Shown: positions 43,469 through 55,258 of the stretch, one piece after another
Numbering within the stretch: position 1 is the first letter of the stretch
How the letters are laid out: each line of letters opens with the position of its first letter
Assembly: GCA_963850915.1 (NCBI GenBank)
Contig: CAWKND010000005.1
Span: forward strand, 868,001 to 932,000
From: CAVTWH01 sp963850915
GTDB lineage: Bacteria > Actinomycetota > Actinomycetes > Mycobacteriales > Micromonosporaceae
Reading direction: 5' to 3'
DNA: 64,000 nt
Made by a program: the position numbers and the translations under genes
The notes under the pieces: generated by a model
Seen by the model: the letters and a program-made list of their open reading frames with translations, nothing else
What the model was told of the DNA's origin: nothing
Databases searched by the model: none

Positions 43469-43814
43469 CTACGGTGGCGGGACGTCGGCGGCCTCGGCGC
43501 GCAGCGCGTCGCCGCGCACGGTCAGCGCGATGTCAACCGACCGCTCGTCGCGGGTACTGCGCTCACGGCGTACCAGCCCGGCCGACTCCAGCCGCTTCAG
43601 CAGCGGCGACAGGGTACCGGAGTCGAGCATCAGCTCGGTGCCCAGCTGCCTTGACCGTGGTGGCGCCCCGCTCCCACAGCACCAGCATCACCAGGTACTG
43701 CGGGTAGGTCAGGCCGAGCCGGTCGAGTACCGGGCGGTACAGCGTGGTGACCGCGCGGGACGCCGAGTAGAGCGCGAAGCACACCTGGCGGCGTAGCTGC
43801 AGGTCCCCGTCCAT
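43469..43814 (-). pseudogene. ohrR: OhrR, MarR-family peroxide sensor, one frameshift
   Basis: N-terminal frame: MDGDLQLRRQVCFALYSASR with the reactive Cys of OhrR and LDRLGLTYPQYLVMLVLWER. After a one-base shift near 43653 the winged-helix continues as QLGTELMLDSGTLSPLLKRL and LVRRERSTRDERSVDIALT, ending at a TAG at 43469. OhrR represses ohr until its Cys is oxidised by organic peroxide; here ohr lies 129 bases downstream in the same direction. The gap before the start holds an AT-rich segment suited to an operator. Confidence 0.82.
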
Positions 43815-43899
43815 GCTCCGACGCTATCCGCGGCATTTGATTGTGCACAACTAAATTGTGCGTGACCAAGCTCACTCAGGGGCAATCCTGGCGCCGACC

Positions 43900-43934
43900 A
43901 AAAACTGTGGAGACCGGGTACCCGGTCTCCACAG
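43900..43934 (-). terminator. Rho-independent terminator with palindromic stem
   Basis: CTGTGGAGACCGGGT and ACCCGGTCTCCACAG form a perfect 15-bp inverted repeat centred on GGGTACCC. Read on the minus strand it is followed by TTTTT, the classic form. It lies 81 bases after the stop of the 38-residue membrane protein gene and upstream of ohrR. Confidence 0.88.
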
Positions 43935-44015
43935 AAGATTTCTCGGCCGCGACTTCTCGGCCGTCATGTTGAAGGTGTCAGTGTCATGCCGAAGGTGCCG
44001 GTGCAGAGTGCTGGC

Positions 44016-44132
44016 TCAGAACGAGATCGCCAGGATGCCCGCCATGCCGAGGAGCACGATCACGCCGACCATCCACAGGATTCCCTGCTCGCTCGAGACC
44101 GCCACTACCGCGGTCTGCTCCTGCTCGCCCAT
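44016..44132 (-). CDS. 38-residue single-helix membrane protein
   Basis: Short acidic N-terminus (MGEQEQTAVVAVSSEQG) followed by one hydrophobic helix (ILWMVGVIVLLGMAGILAIS). GGGGAGGA lies six bases before the ATG, codon usage matches the genome, and a strong terminator follows, so it is likely a real gene. Function unknown; similar tiny membrane proteins are conserved in actinomycetes. Confidence 0.72.
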   Translation of the reverse strand: MGEQEQTAVVAVSSEQGILWMVGVIVLLGMAGILAISF

Positions 44133-44373
44133 CGCAGTCCTCCCCTGTGCGTCAAACCTGCCGCCCGCCCCGCGTTACCGCTGGTCAGTTCCCACAGTTG
44201 AAGGTAGGCAAACATTGGCCCGGGCGAGTCCCAGATTCGTGCCGTCCGATGGCATGGACGAAGGCGGCCTTCATCCGGTACGCTCCGGTCACTCGGCCGA
44301 CGTCTTCCCCCGTGGACGCCGGCCGAGCCTTATTTCCGGGTACCGCTGATTTCGGGCCCGTGTTCGAGCGCTG

Positions 44374-44655
44374 TTACGCCGCGTTCGCCGACTCCAGCAG
44401 CCCCGCCGGTACCTGGTCGAGTACGGCCAGGATCGCCTCTGCCAGCGCCCGCGCCGAGTCGGCGGTGAGTTCCACCGCGACCCGTGCGGCCGGCCCCTGT
44501 GCGGGGTTGGCGAAGTCGAGGTTCAGCGTGTGCTCGGCCGCCATCGTGTGTACCGGGTGGTCGAAGTAGACAGTCGCCTGCGCGCACCGCTGCCAGCCGG
44601 CCGCACCCCGCGCGCTGCCCTCGATCGGGAACGTCTGCGTGATGTACGTGCACAT
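44374..44655 (-). CDS. Small conserved protein (DUF6295-like)
   Basis: 93-residue soluble protein. The sequence MCTYITQTFPIEGSARGAAG with VYFDHPVHTMAAEHTLNLDF is typical of a small actinobacterial family of unknown function (I recall it as DUF6295, not certain). It starts two bases after the dienelactone hydrolase stop and is probably cotranscribed with it. Confidence 0.8.
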   Translation of the reverse strand: MCTYITQTFPIEGSARGAAGWQRCAQATVYFDHPVHTMAAEHTLNLDFANPAQGPAARVAVELTADSARALAEAILAVLDQVPAGLLESANAA

Positions 44656-44657
44656 AC

Positions 44658-45458
44658 TCAGGCCGTCGGGTTCTGTGCCGGCTTGCCGGCCAAGTTTTTC
44701 GCCAGGAAGGCGAAGATGTGCGCCCAGCCCTCGACCGCCGCCTCCGGCCGGTACGCCGGGCGCTCGACGGCGAAGAACGCGTGCCCGGCGCCCTCGAAGA
44801 AGTAGAACTCGTACTCCTTGCCCAGCCGGTCCAGCTCCGCCCCGAGTTCGGCCATCTGGGCCGGGCTGGGGTACGAGTCGTCGTTGCCGAACAGGCCGAG
44901 CAGCGGGCAGGACAACTGGCCGGCCAGACCGATCACCGGGGTCACCTTCAGCGGCGAGCCGGCCGGCGGGTCACCGACCACGAACGCGCCGTAGCAGTCG
45001 ACGGCGGCGTCCAGCGGCAGCGAGCACGCGGCCAGGAATGACTGCCGCCCGCCCGAGCAGTACCCGATCACACCGACCTTGCCGTTGCTGTTGGGCAGCC
45101 CCTTCAGGTACTCCGCCGCGCCGGCAACGTCCCCGACCAGCCGCTCGTCGGGTACCCCACCGGCGGCCCGTACCACCGCCGCCGCGTCGGCCGGGTCGGC
45201 TCCGGGCGCGTCCCGCGAGTAGAGGTTGGGGCAGAGTGCCAGGTACCCGTTCGCGGCGAACTTCCGGGTGATCTCCTTGGTCGCCGCGTCGTACCCGGGC
45301 AGGTGGTGGATCACCACCATGGCACCGCGCGGCGCGGAGTCCTCCGGCCGGGCCAGGTACCCCTCGATCTCATCGCCGTTGTGGCCGGTCAGAGTGACCG
45401 TACCGGCCCACATCGCATCGCTCATTTTGTCGTCCTCGATCGTCAGTGTTGCGCTCAT
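44658..45458 (-). CDS. Dienelactone hydrolase-family protein
   Basis: 266-residue alpha/beta hydrolase. The nucleophile Cys is in VIGYCSGGRQSFLAA, the Asp in GLFGNDDSYPSPAQ and the His in EGAGHAFFAVERP, the dienelactone hydrolase triad. Family members open lactone rings in aromatic catabolism, or hydrolyse other esters. ATG at 45458 is used; ATG at 45425 (MSDAMWAG) is a second option. Operon with the 93-residue protein. Confidence 0.9.
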   Translation of the reverse strand: MSATLTIEDDKMSDAMWAGTVTLTGHNGDEIEGYLARPEDSAPRGAMVVIHHLPGYDAATKEITRKFAANGYLALCPNLYSRDAPGADPADAAAVVRAAGGVPDERLVGDVAGAAEYLKGLPNSNGKVGVIGYCSGGRQSFLAACSLPLDAAVDCYGAFVVGDPPAGSPLKVTPVIGLAGQLSCPLLGLFGNDDSYPSPAQMAELGAELDRLGKEYEFYFFEGAGHAFFAVERPAYRPEAAVEGWAHIFAFLAKNLAGKPAQNPTA

Positions 45459-45569
45459 GCCGCACGCTACTTTGCCGAGCTAACTATTGCTCGGTCAACT
45501 ACCGGCGTGCCCGGACGCGGTCGGCCCGGCGCGACCGCCCAGCCGGCGGCCCGGCGGGGCAGACAGAGG

Positions 45570-47080
45570 TCAGCCGTTCAGTGGGCGGCTGGCCACCGTG
45601 ACCAGGTGCGTCACCGGCCAGTCCAGCACTACGCCGGCGAGGTCGGTCAACCGGGCCACCGGGGCGAACCTGTTGGTCACCAGCCAGTCGTTGCGCCAGG
45701 CCCGGGTGGCCGGCTCGAGCTCGAAGCCGGCTTCGGCCAGCAGCGCCCGCCAGCCGGGCAAGGACATGCCACAGAACTGTTCGTGCGTCTCGGAGAGCCA
45801 GTTGTCCGGCGTAGTCCTTGCGGGTGAGGAAGTCCATCGCGTCGGCGAAGCGCAGCGCGACGGCGCCGTCCGGGCGCGGATCGTATCCGAACGGGAACTG
45901 GTAGTCGACCGCGAACTGGTCCAGCCGGGCGCGGGTGGAGAGCCCGCCGACGTACCCGCTGACCTCTTCCCGGCTCAACGCGGTCAGGTTCTGGCGCGGC
46001 TTGTCCGGGTTGGCCCCGTCGTCGCTCACCAGGTGCAGCAGTACCGGGCGTCCGGCTCGTCCGGCCCGCAGACGTCACTGTTGATCCACACGCCGCCCGG
46101 CGCCGTGTGCTGAAGATGGCTTGTACAAAGGCTTCCAGCGAAGTACGCCCGGAGCCGTACGACCAGATCTCGTGGGTCAGCGCGAAGGTGAGCGTGGTGT
46201 CCACCGAGCGCTCCGGCAACACCGCGCCGCCGAGTACGTTGCGCTGGTAGAAGTACACGTTCGGGTTGCTGAAACCGCCCTGCGCCTTGCGGTGTACGCA
46301 CTCCTCGTAGAGGTGCCGGGCCACCTCGATGCCGATCAGGTCGCTCTCCCGCAGCGCCGGCTCCTTGTCCGCCAACGCAAGTACCGCCCCGGCGCCGCAG
46401 CCGATGTCCACGATCCGGCCCGGCCGCACGTGCTCCCGCACGCCGGCCCACTTGCGCGCGGCGGCGTCCTCGAACGCCTCGGCGTAGGTGCGGTAGTCGC
46501 GGGTGGCGGTGAGCCCGCCCTCGGCGCCGACCACCGGATCGTTGACCACCGCGCGCACGTGCGCCGCCAGGCCGTACCGGTCGAACACGTCGACGCTCGC
46601 CGGGTGCGCCAGGTCGCGCCAGGCCTCGTCGCCGGCCGCGCAGCGCAGCAGTACCTCCCACGGCCGGTCCGGGGCGGGCTGGACGTCCGCCTCCACCCCG
46701 GCGATCGGGAAACCCAGCGCCGCGTACATCGCCGAGACTTCGGGGGTACTGCACGCCACCACCGTGTTCGCGCGGGTCAACTCGACGCCGACGGTGGCTG
46801 CCACGTTCTTGACGGTCACTTCGGCGAACCGCTCGGTCTGTGCGGTGTCGAACACCGGTACGACCAGGCAGCGCAGCCCTTCGAGTACGCCGAAGCGCTC
46901 GACGGCCGCCTCCCGCCGGTCGTACGGGACGGGGTTGCGCTTGGTGTTGGCGTGGTTGGCCGAGGTCACCGCGAACACCACGGTGACGTCGTCGCGCTGG
47001 CTGTCGGCCAGCTCCTGCAGGTAGCCAGCCTGGAAGCGGGTGAGCAGGTGGTGCCGGCCGGGGAAGAGGAGGTAACGCAC
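45570..47080 (-). pseudogene. Nucleotidyltransferase-like domain fused to SAM methyltransferase, several frameshifts
   Basis: About 500 residues when repaired. The N-terminal 165 residues (MRYLLFPGRHHLLTRFQAGY, VVFAVTSANHANTKRNPVPY, YDRREAAVERFGV) resemble nucleotidyltransferases of the NadR/HIGH superfamily. From about residue 225 a class I methyltransferase follows, with RIVDIGCGAGAVLALAD and FALTHEIWSYGSG. One-base shifts are needed near 46130, 46045 and 45815, giving GGVWINSDVCGPDEPDA, SREEVSGYVGGLSTRARLDQ and MSLPGWRALLAEAGFE in other frames. All expected parts survive, so sequencing error is suspected. The fused roles are unknown. Confidence 0.75.
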
Positions 47081-47224
47081 CCGGGCAGTCTGCCGTTGCC
47101 GTCCGCGCCGCGCTCATCCGGGCCGCACCCCGGATCGCGGCCTGCCCAGGCCACCCCGCCACGACGCACCGGGCCGCCCCGCCGAAGTCGCCAACGCCGG
47201 GTGCGCGGCGGGTAGCGTCCAGCT

Positions 47225-48062
47225 GTGCTGATTCCGCTGCTCGCGACGGTGTGCTCGGCGGTGTTCTACGGCGTCGCCTCGGTACTCCAGTCGATCGGCG
47301 CGCGACGCAGCGCGGCCGGCGGTACGGTCGATCCGCGGCTGCTGCTGCGGGTACTGCGCCAGGGGCCGTTCGTCGCCGGGGTCGGCCTGGACATCCTCGG
47401 CTTCGCCTGCCAGTTCTACGCGCTGCGCAGCCTGCCGCTCTTCCTGGTGCAGGCGGCGCTCGCGGCGAATCTGGCGGTCACGGCCGTGGTCGCGATTCCA
47501 GTCCTGGGGGTACGCCTGGGACAAGGCACAGTGGCTGGCGGTGGCCGGCGTCTGCCTCGGGCTGGCCCTGCTGGCCGTGGCGGCGGGCCGGAGTCGGTAC
47601 GCCCGGTATCCACCGCCTTCGCGGTCGTACTGCTCGTCGCCGCCGCGCTGCTCGGACTGCTCGGGCTGGTCGCGGTACGCCTGCCCGAGCGGCTGCGGGG
47701 CGCTTTCCTGGGTGGCGTGGCCGGGCTCGGCTTCGCGGTCCTCGCGCTGGCCGTACGCTGCCTGGCCGACCTGCACCCGGTGGCGCTGCTGCGCAACCCC
47801 GCGACGTACGCGGCAGCGGTCTCCGGTGTCGTCGGCTTCCTGTTCTTCGCCTCCGGCCTGCAGCGCGCCGCCGTCACCACGGTCACCGCCGCGGTGGTGG
47901 TGGGGGAGACGGCGCTGCCCGGCGGTCATCGGCGTACTGGCGCTCGGCGACCGTACCCGGCCGGGCTTCGCGCCGCTGGCCGTGCTCGGCTTCCTGCTCG
48001 CCGTCGTCGGCGCACTCGGCCTGGCCCGCTACGGCGAACTCGCCGAGCCGCCGAGCAGCCTG
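47225..48062 (+). pseudogene. DMT-superfamily transporter (EamA-like), several frameshifts
   Basis: About 280-residue membrane protein, nine to ten hydrophobic helices spread over two or three frames: VLIPLLATVCSAVFYGVASV, GLDILGFACQFYALRSLPLF, then a shift near 47515 (AGVCLGLALLAVAAGRS), one near 47590 (AFAVVLLVAAALLGLLGLVA), and one near 47925 (IGVLALGDRTRPGFAPLAVL). The fold matches drug/metabolite exporters; substrate unknown. The stop position (about 48062) is uncertain because of the frame problems. Confidence 0.72.
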
Positions 48063-48112
48063 AGCGCGTCGAGAAGTGGGGTCAGGGCAACACTTGGCCG
48101 CCGGGTAGGCGG

Positions 48113-50069
48113 TCAGGCGCCGGCCGGTAGGACCGCCGCTGTCGGGGTTCCATCCAGCAGGTCGCGCAGCCGCAGCGTGGTCGGTCGAGCTGGTCAGCTG
48201 CGCGCCGGCGGCCACGGCGCCGTCCGGGTCGGCCAGCTCGGCCGCGGTGGTACGGGCTCGAAGCGCAGCAGGTCGAACGGGCGCAGCAGCCACGGCGGGC
48301 CGGTGCGCGCCGGATCCGGGTCGGCCGGCGGCACCGATCGGGCGGCGCAGGTCGCGCCAGACCGGGACGGTACGCCCGACCAGCTGGCTGTCGCCCGGGC
48401 CGTCCGGCACCCTGGATGCGCAGCCGGTTGCCGACCAGGCCCGACCGCGCCGGACGGGGTCCAGGTGCGGGCCGGGTCGTACCGGGGGGCGCTCAGCCGG
48501 TGCCGGCGCGTCCAGGGCCGCCGCCACCGGGGTACCGAGCCCCGGCGCCGGCGAAGCCGAGCACCAGGTAGCTGGCGGCGGCGATCCGGCTGCGAAGACG
48601 TCGTCCCGGCAGGCCAGCCCGTTGCAGGTGCGCAGGTACTCGACGTTGTCCGGGCACCACGGCGCGCTGCCGCGTACGTCGGCCTGGTAGCGCCGGATCG
48701 CGTCGGCGACAGCCGGGTCGTCGAAGCAGATGGGCAGCATCACCTCCCGGGCCGGCAGCTGCACCGTCGGCCGGGTCGGGCAGCCCGTGCCAGGCGGCGA
48801 CGGCAAGCCCGGCGAGCGTACTGGGCGAGGCAGCCGGCTCGTCCACGGTGATCAGCAGCGAGCGCGGTCCGCGGTACCACCTCGGCCACCCCGGGCAGCT
48901 CGGCCGAGCGCCTGCCCGAGCAGGTGCACCCGGAACCGGCATGGCCAGTTCGTTCGCCTCGGCTGCCGGCCTCGAGCAGCAGGTGCTGGTCACCGGCGCG
49001 GCGGATGACCAGGCCGGGGCGGGCCCGTCGGCGGAGGCTGTCTCGCGCAGCGGCGCGGGCGGCGTGACCGGGCGCCCGCCCGTAGGAGGCGAGCCGCTGT
49101 GGCATGGCCGCCGGTTCGCCGTCGCCCGGGCCGGTTCCGCTGAGCCCGGCGAGCAGCTCCTCGCGGGCCAGCGTGGCGGCGTGTGCCTGCTCGGGCGTGA
49201 CCGGCAGCAGGCGTACCCGGTCGCCGGGCCGGCACTGGGCCAGCCGCCACCGGTCGGCCTGGATGACCACGGCGAGCAGCGCCGAACCGCCGGTGCACGG
49301 GGCCGTCCGGGCCGGCGATCACCGGTACCCCGCCGGAGATCACCACGCCACCCACCGGGCACGGCGCGTCGTCCGGCTCGGTGCGGGCCACCGTGCTCCA
49401 CCAGGCGCTCTCCGGCCCGGCCAGCCGGATGCCGGCCCGGCCGGAGCCCTGGTCGAGGCGCCACTGCGTCTCGAAGAGCAGGTCGGCGAGGTACTCGTGC
49501 GGGCCGGGGATCACCCGCAGCGTCCACGAGTCGGTGAGTACCGGCAGCGCCGCACCCACGTCGACCGGCTCGGCCTCCGGCCGGTCCCCGGCACCGAGTA
49601 CGTCGCCGACCCGTACCGGCCGGCCCCGGAAGCCGCCGAAGCCGCCCCGGCGCGAACGTCGACCGGCTGCCCAGCGCCGCCGGCACCGCGAGACCGCCGC
49701 GTACGGCCAGGTAGATCCGCAGTCCGGCGCCGCGTACCGGGCCGAGATCGAGGGTCTGGCCGGCGAAGACTTCGCACCGGCGGCCCACCGGTAGGTCCGG
49801 CAGCCCGTCGAGCAGCGGTTCGCTGGCCGCGCCGGCCACGCAGATGGTGGCCGGCCGGCGAAGCCGGAGCACCGGCCCGCGCAGCACCGCCTCCAGCCCG
49901 GCCGCGCCGCGCGGGTTGCCGACCGCGAGGTTGGCCAGGGACAGCGCGAGGTCGTCCCAGGCGCCGCCCGGCGGTACCCCGAACGCGGCGTAGCCCGGGC
50001 CGGCCGGGCAGGTCCTGCACGGTGCGTGGCGACGCCCGGCATGAGCACTTCACACAGACCGTCCGCCAC
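48113..50069 (-). pseudogene. KipA-KipI carboxyltransferase (5-oxoprolinase/urea amidolyase-like), many frameshifts
   Basis: Starting at GTG 50069, the N-terminal half is an AHS2/KipA (PxpC) domain: EVLMPGVAT, VQDLPGRPG, LANLAVGNPRGAAGLEAVLR, YLAVRGGLAVPAALGSRSTF, and VVISGGVPVIAGPDGP. The C-terminal half is AHS1/KipI (PxpB): REVMLPICFDDPAVADAIRR, CPDNVEYLRTCNGL, VGRTVPVWRDLRRP. These correspond to the carboxyltransferase portion of urea carboxylase or to 5-oxoprolinase subunits. Six or more single-base shifts interrupt it. No biotin-carboxylase domain is found upstream. Natural end is probably the TGA at 48113. Confidence 0.75.
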
Positions 50070-50254
50070 CCGGACACCTCGCTGTGGACCGGAGTCGACA
50101 CTGATCGCGAGCCGCCGGGTAGGCCCGCGGGTCGTCGCAGTGACCAGCCTCGATCAGTGCCCTCCACTCCACTCGCTGGCTGTCACCGGCGCACGTCGTC
50201 ACGCTGTTACGCCGCGGTGAAACCCATGCAGGCCCGTAGTCCACCCTGGCCGGC

Positions 50255-52159
<1,905 letters not shown>

Positions 52160-52603
52160 GGCGGGGACCTTTTCCTGGATCGCAGGGGGGTGCGTGGTCC
52201 GGGGCCGCCGGGACTCGCGAGCGGTTACGCATGGCGGGACGGTACTGCCCCACCCGTGCTGAGCTGCTCGGCATGCGGGGCGGCACTGCTCGCCATGCGC
52301 GGCCCTGACATCCGCAGGATGTCGGCTTCTCACTAATACTGCATGGGTGGGCGGTTCGGGGTGTCCGCGATCGGACTATTTCCGTTCGCCGTCCGGGTAC
52401 CCAGCTGTACCGGGATGGTCGACTTGCGTACCGGCCGCCGGTGGGCTTCCTGACTGCCCGCTGTGAACCGGCTCATAGCGAGGGGGGCGTTCAGCAGCGC
52501 CTCAGCCTCGTGTTTTACGGTTCGAAACGGAACAGTGCCGTTTTCGCGCCCGGGCGTACCCGCCGGGGCAGCCCGCCAGCCGCCGTCGAAGGGTCGTACC
52601 ACC
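52160..52603. other. Regulatory intergenic region upstream of the MFS exporter
   Basis: 444 bases without a convincing gene. It holds a GACATCC-GCA-GGATGTC hairpin (52307-52323) and an imperfect inverted repeat CGAAACGG...CCGTTTTCG (52523-52545) in an AT-richer patch about 60 bases before the exporter start, a plausible operator for a repressor. Promoters for treS (leftward) and the exporter (rightward) must lie here. Confidence 0.5.
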
Positions 52604-54145
52604 GTGACCGCACGGACCAGCACGCAAGCCGGCCGGAGCCGGCCAACCGGGGCAGGCGCCTCAGCCGGTGCCGGTGCGCCGGATCCACGCCGCTGGTGGA
52701 CCCTGGCGATCATCGCCATCGCCCAGCTGATGGTGGTCCTCGACGCGACGGTGGTGAACATCGCGCTGCCCAAGGCGGCGGAGGCGTTGAACATCAGCCC
52801 GTCCGACCGGCAGTGGGTGGTGACCGCGTACACCCTGACCTTCGGTGGTCTGCTGCTGCTCGGTGGCCGGGTCGCCGACTACTGGGGCCGCAAGCGCGCG
52901 TTCATCCTCGGTATCGCCGGCTTCGCCGTCGCCTCCGCACTGGGCGGCCTGGCCCTGAACGGCGCCATGCTGTTCCTCGCCCGCGGCCTGCAGGGCGTCT
53001 TCGGCGCGCTGCTCGCCCCGGCGTCGCTGGCGCTGCTGACGGTGCTGTTCACCGATACAAAAGAACGGGCCAAGGCATTCGGCGTGTACGGCGCCATCGC
53101 CGGCGGTGGCTCCGCGATCGGCCTGGTGCTGGGCGGCATCCTGACCGAGTACGCCAACTGGCGCTGGTGCCTGCTGGTCAACATCCCGGTGGCCATCGTG
53201 GCGATCGTGGCCGCGATCCCGCTGGTGAGCGAGAGCAAGGCGGGGGGCAACACCCGGTACGACATCCCCGGCGCCGTGCTGGTTACCGCCGGCCTGATCT
53301 CGGTCGTCTACGGCTTCACCAAGGCCATCCCGCCGTCGGGTAGCTGGCACTCGCCGCAGACCATCCTGTTCCTCAGCATCGGCGTGGTGCTGCTGGTCGG
53401 CTTCGTCGTGGTCCAGATGACGAGCAAGAATCCACTGCTACCGCTCCGTATCGTGCTCGACCGCAACCGGGGCGGCGCCTTCCTCTCTTCGCTGCTGGTG
53501 GGGACGGGCCTGATCGGCGCCTTCCTGTTCCTCAGCTACTACCTGCAGTACGTGCTGCTGTACACGCCGGTCAAAGCCGGCCTCGCCACGCTGCCGGTGA
53601 CCGCGGGCGTACTCGTCGCGGCGGCCACGGCCACGCCGTTGATGCCCAAGGTCGGCCCGAAGCCGCTGATGGCCTCGGGTGCCTTCGTCGGTGCGATCGG
53701 CATGCTGCTGCTCACCCGGATCGGCGTGCACACGGCGTTCGTCTCGCACCTGCTGCCCGCGCAGCTGCTGCTCGGGCTGGGCCTGGGCTTCATGTTCGTA
53801 CCGTTGGGCAACGTCGCGCTGATCGGCGTCAGTACCCACGACGCGGGCGTGGCCGGCGCCACCCTGAACGCCACCCAGCAGGTCGGCGGCTCGCTTGGTA
53901 CCGCCCTGCTGTCCACGTTCGCGCTGACGGCCACGACCAACTTCGCCGCGTCCCACCCGCCGGCCAACCCGGCCGACAAGACGGCCGCCGGGCTGGCCCA
54001 GTTGGTGGCGATGGTGCACGGCTACCGGGTGGCGTTCGCCTGGGGCGCCGGCTTCCTGGCCCTGGCCGGGGTGATCGTCCTGGTGTTCATCAAGGCCCGG
54101 CGCAGCGACGTGGACACCGAGCACGGCGCCGTACACGTGGGCTGA
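52604..54145 (+). CDS. MFS multidrug exporter, DHA2 family (EmrB/QacA-like)
   Basis: 513-residue membrane protein with about fourteen helices. The first is WWTLAIIAIAQLMVVLDATV with the D-x-x-V-V pattern of DHA2; motif A is LLGGRVADYWGRKR and motif C GGGSAIGLVLGG. It exports hydrophobic drugs in exchange for protons. The frame opens at 52463 but the GTG at 52604, ten bases after GAAGGG, is preferred because the preceding residues are not typical. No adjacent repressor gene. Confidence 0.92.
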   Translation: MTARTSTQAGRSRPTGAGASAGAGAPDPRRWWTLAIIAIAQLMVVLDATVVNIALPKAAEALNISPSDRQWVVTAYTLTFGGLLLLGGRVADYWGRKRAFILGIAGFAVASALGGLALNGAMLFLARGLQGVFGALLAPASLALLTVLFTDTKERAKAFGVYGAIAGGGSAIGLVLGGILTEYANWRWCLLVNIPVAIVAIVAAIPLVSESKAGGNTRYDIPGAVLVTAGLISVVYGFTKAIPPSGSWHSPQTILFLSIGVVLLVGFVVVQMTSKNPLLPLRIVLDRNRGGAFLSSLLVGTGLIGAFLFLSYYLQYVLLYTPVKAGLATLPVTAGVLVAAATATPLMPKVGPKPLMASGAFVGAIGMLLLTRIGVHTAFVSHLLPAQLLLGLGLGFMFVPLGNVALIGVSTHDAGVAGATLNATQQVGGSLGTALLSTFALTATTNFAASHPPANPADKTAAGLAQLVAMVHGYRVAFAWGAGFLALAGVIVLVFIKARRSDVDTEHGAVHVG

Positions 54146-54217
54146 CCGCCGCAACCTTGTGAAGGGGTGGTGTCCGGCGCTCGCCGGGTGCCGCCCCTTC
54201 GCCGTAGCGTCCCGCTC

Positions 54218-54748
54218 GTGGACAGGGCACAGGTGTTGGCGCGGGTACGGTTCTGGCTGGTCGTGATGGCGGTCGGCCTGGTACTCAGCGGAGTCACCGC
54301 GTTCCCGCTGGACCGCGAGTCGCAGTGGCTGGTCCGGGTCGCGGACGCGCTGCCCACTCCGGGATTCGTACTGGACTGGCTGCACACCGTGCGCCAGGGC
54401 ATCCACGCGACCTGGGCGGCGTACCCGTTCGTCGCCTACGGCACCGACTGGCTGGCCTTCGCGCATCTGGCGATCGCGGCCGCGTTCTGGGGGCCGCTGC
54501 GCGACCCGGTACGCAACGTGTGGGTCGTCCAGTGGGGGCTGGTGGCGTGCGCCGGGATCATCCCGCTGGCACTGATCTGCGGGCCGCTGCGCGGCATCCC
54601 GTTCTGGTGGTCACTGATCGACATGTCGTTCGGCGTGTTCGGGGCGCTGCCGCTGCTGCTCGCGTACCGCTGGATCCGCCGGCTGGAGCGACTCGCGCCA
54701 CTCGGTGCGGACGAAGCTGTCCGGCCGGCGGCCGTGGCCGCGATCTGA
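54218..54748 (+). CDS. Membrane protein of unknown function
   Basis: 176-residue protein with four hydrophobic segments (FWLVVMAVGLVLSGVTAFPL; GTDWLAFAHLAIAAAFWGPL; WVVQWGLVACAGIIPLALIC; LIDMSFGVFGALPLLLAYRW). It has a conserved actinobacterial appearance but no recognised domain. GTG at 54218 is the first start in the frame close to the membrane segments. It follows the MFS gene by 72 bases and could be cotranscribed. Confidence 0.8.
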   Translation: MDRAQVLARVRFWLVVMAVGLVLSGVTAFPLDRESQWLVRVADALPTPGFVLDWLHTVRQGIHATWAAYPFVAYGTDWLAFAHLAIAAAFWGPLRDPVRNVWVVQWGLVACAGIIPLALICGPLRGIPFWWSLIDMSFGVFGALPLLLAYRWIRRLERLAPLGADEAVRPAAVAAI

Positions 54749-54838
54749 TGGCGCGTGGTGGCCCCGGCGCCGGGCGGTGCGGTGCGGCCGGCCCGATGAC
54801 GGGTTGGCGCGCACCGGACCGCCCGGTACCGGCGTGGC

Positions 54839-55093
54839 TCAGTTGAAGCGGTTGACCGTGGCGAAGATGTTCCAGATCAGACCGATCACACTGAGGACGA
54901 TCGCGACGATGCCCAGCGTCTGTGGCTTGCCGTACTTCTTGGCCTCCTGGATCGACAGGAAGCCGAGCACGATCCCGGCGGGGCCACAGCAGATGAGACC
55001 GATGACGATGCCCAGTACACCGAAGAGGGTCGTCTTGTCGCTGCTGGCGGGCGCGGCCGCGGGGGGCGGCGGCGGGGCCATAGGTGGCTGCAT
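54839..55093 (-). CDS. Small membrane protein, DUF4190-like
   Basis: 84 residues: a Pro-rich N-terminus (MQPPMAPPPPPAAAPASSD) and two hydrophobic helices (TLFGVLGIVIGLICCGPAGI; TLGIVAIVLSVIGLIWNIFA) separated by EAKKYGKP. The arrangement resembles DUF4190 proteins. ATG at 55093 is preceded by GGAGG. It converges on the 54218 gene. Confidence 0.8.
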   Translation of the reverse strand: MQPPMAPPPPPAAAPASSDKTTLFGVLGIVIGLICCGPAGIVLGFLSIQEAKKYGKPQTLGIVAIVLSVIGLIWNIFATVNRFN

Positions 55094-55258
55094 GGGTCCT
55101 CCAGAACTGTCCCTCCGGGGTGGAGGGCAACGGAGCATCATGGTAGGGGGCAACCGCACCTGACGCGCGGATACAGGGCTCGCATCGCCGGTCGGACGGC
55201 AGATTCACGCGCCGAATGGCAGCTGCCGTACCCTCCGCGTTGGCCTGACTGCGTCGCG

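Noticed and set aside
44256..44276. Hairpin GGACGAAGGC / GCCTTCATCC
   Set aside because: Almost no loop and only about nine pairs; position upstream of the 38-residue gene start is not that of a terminator.
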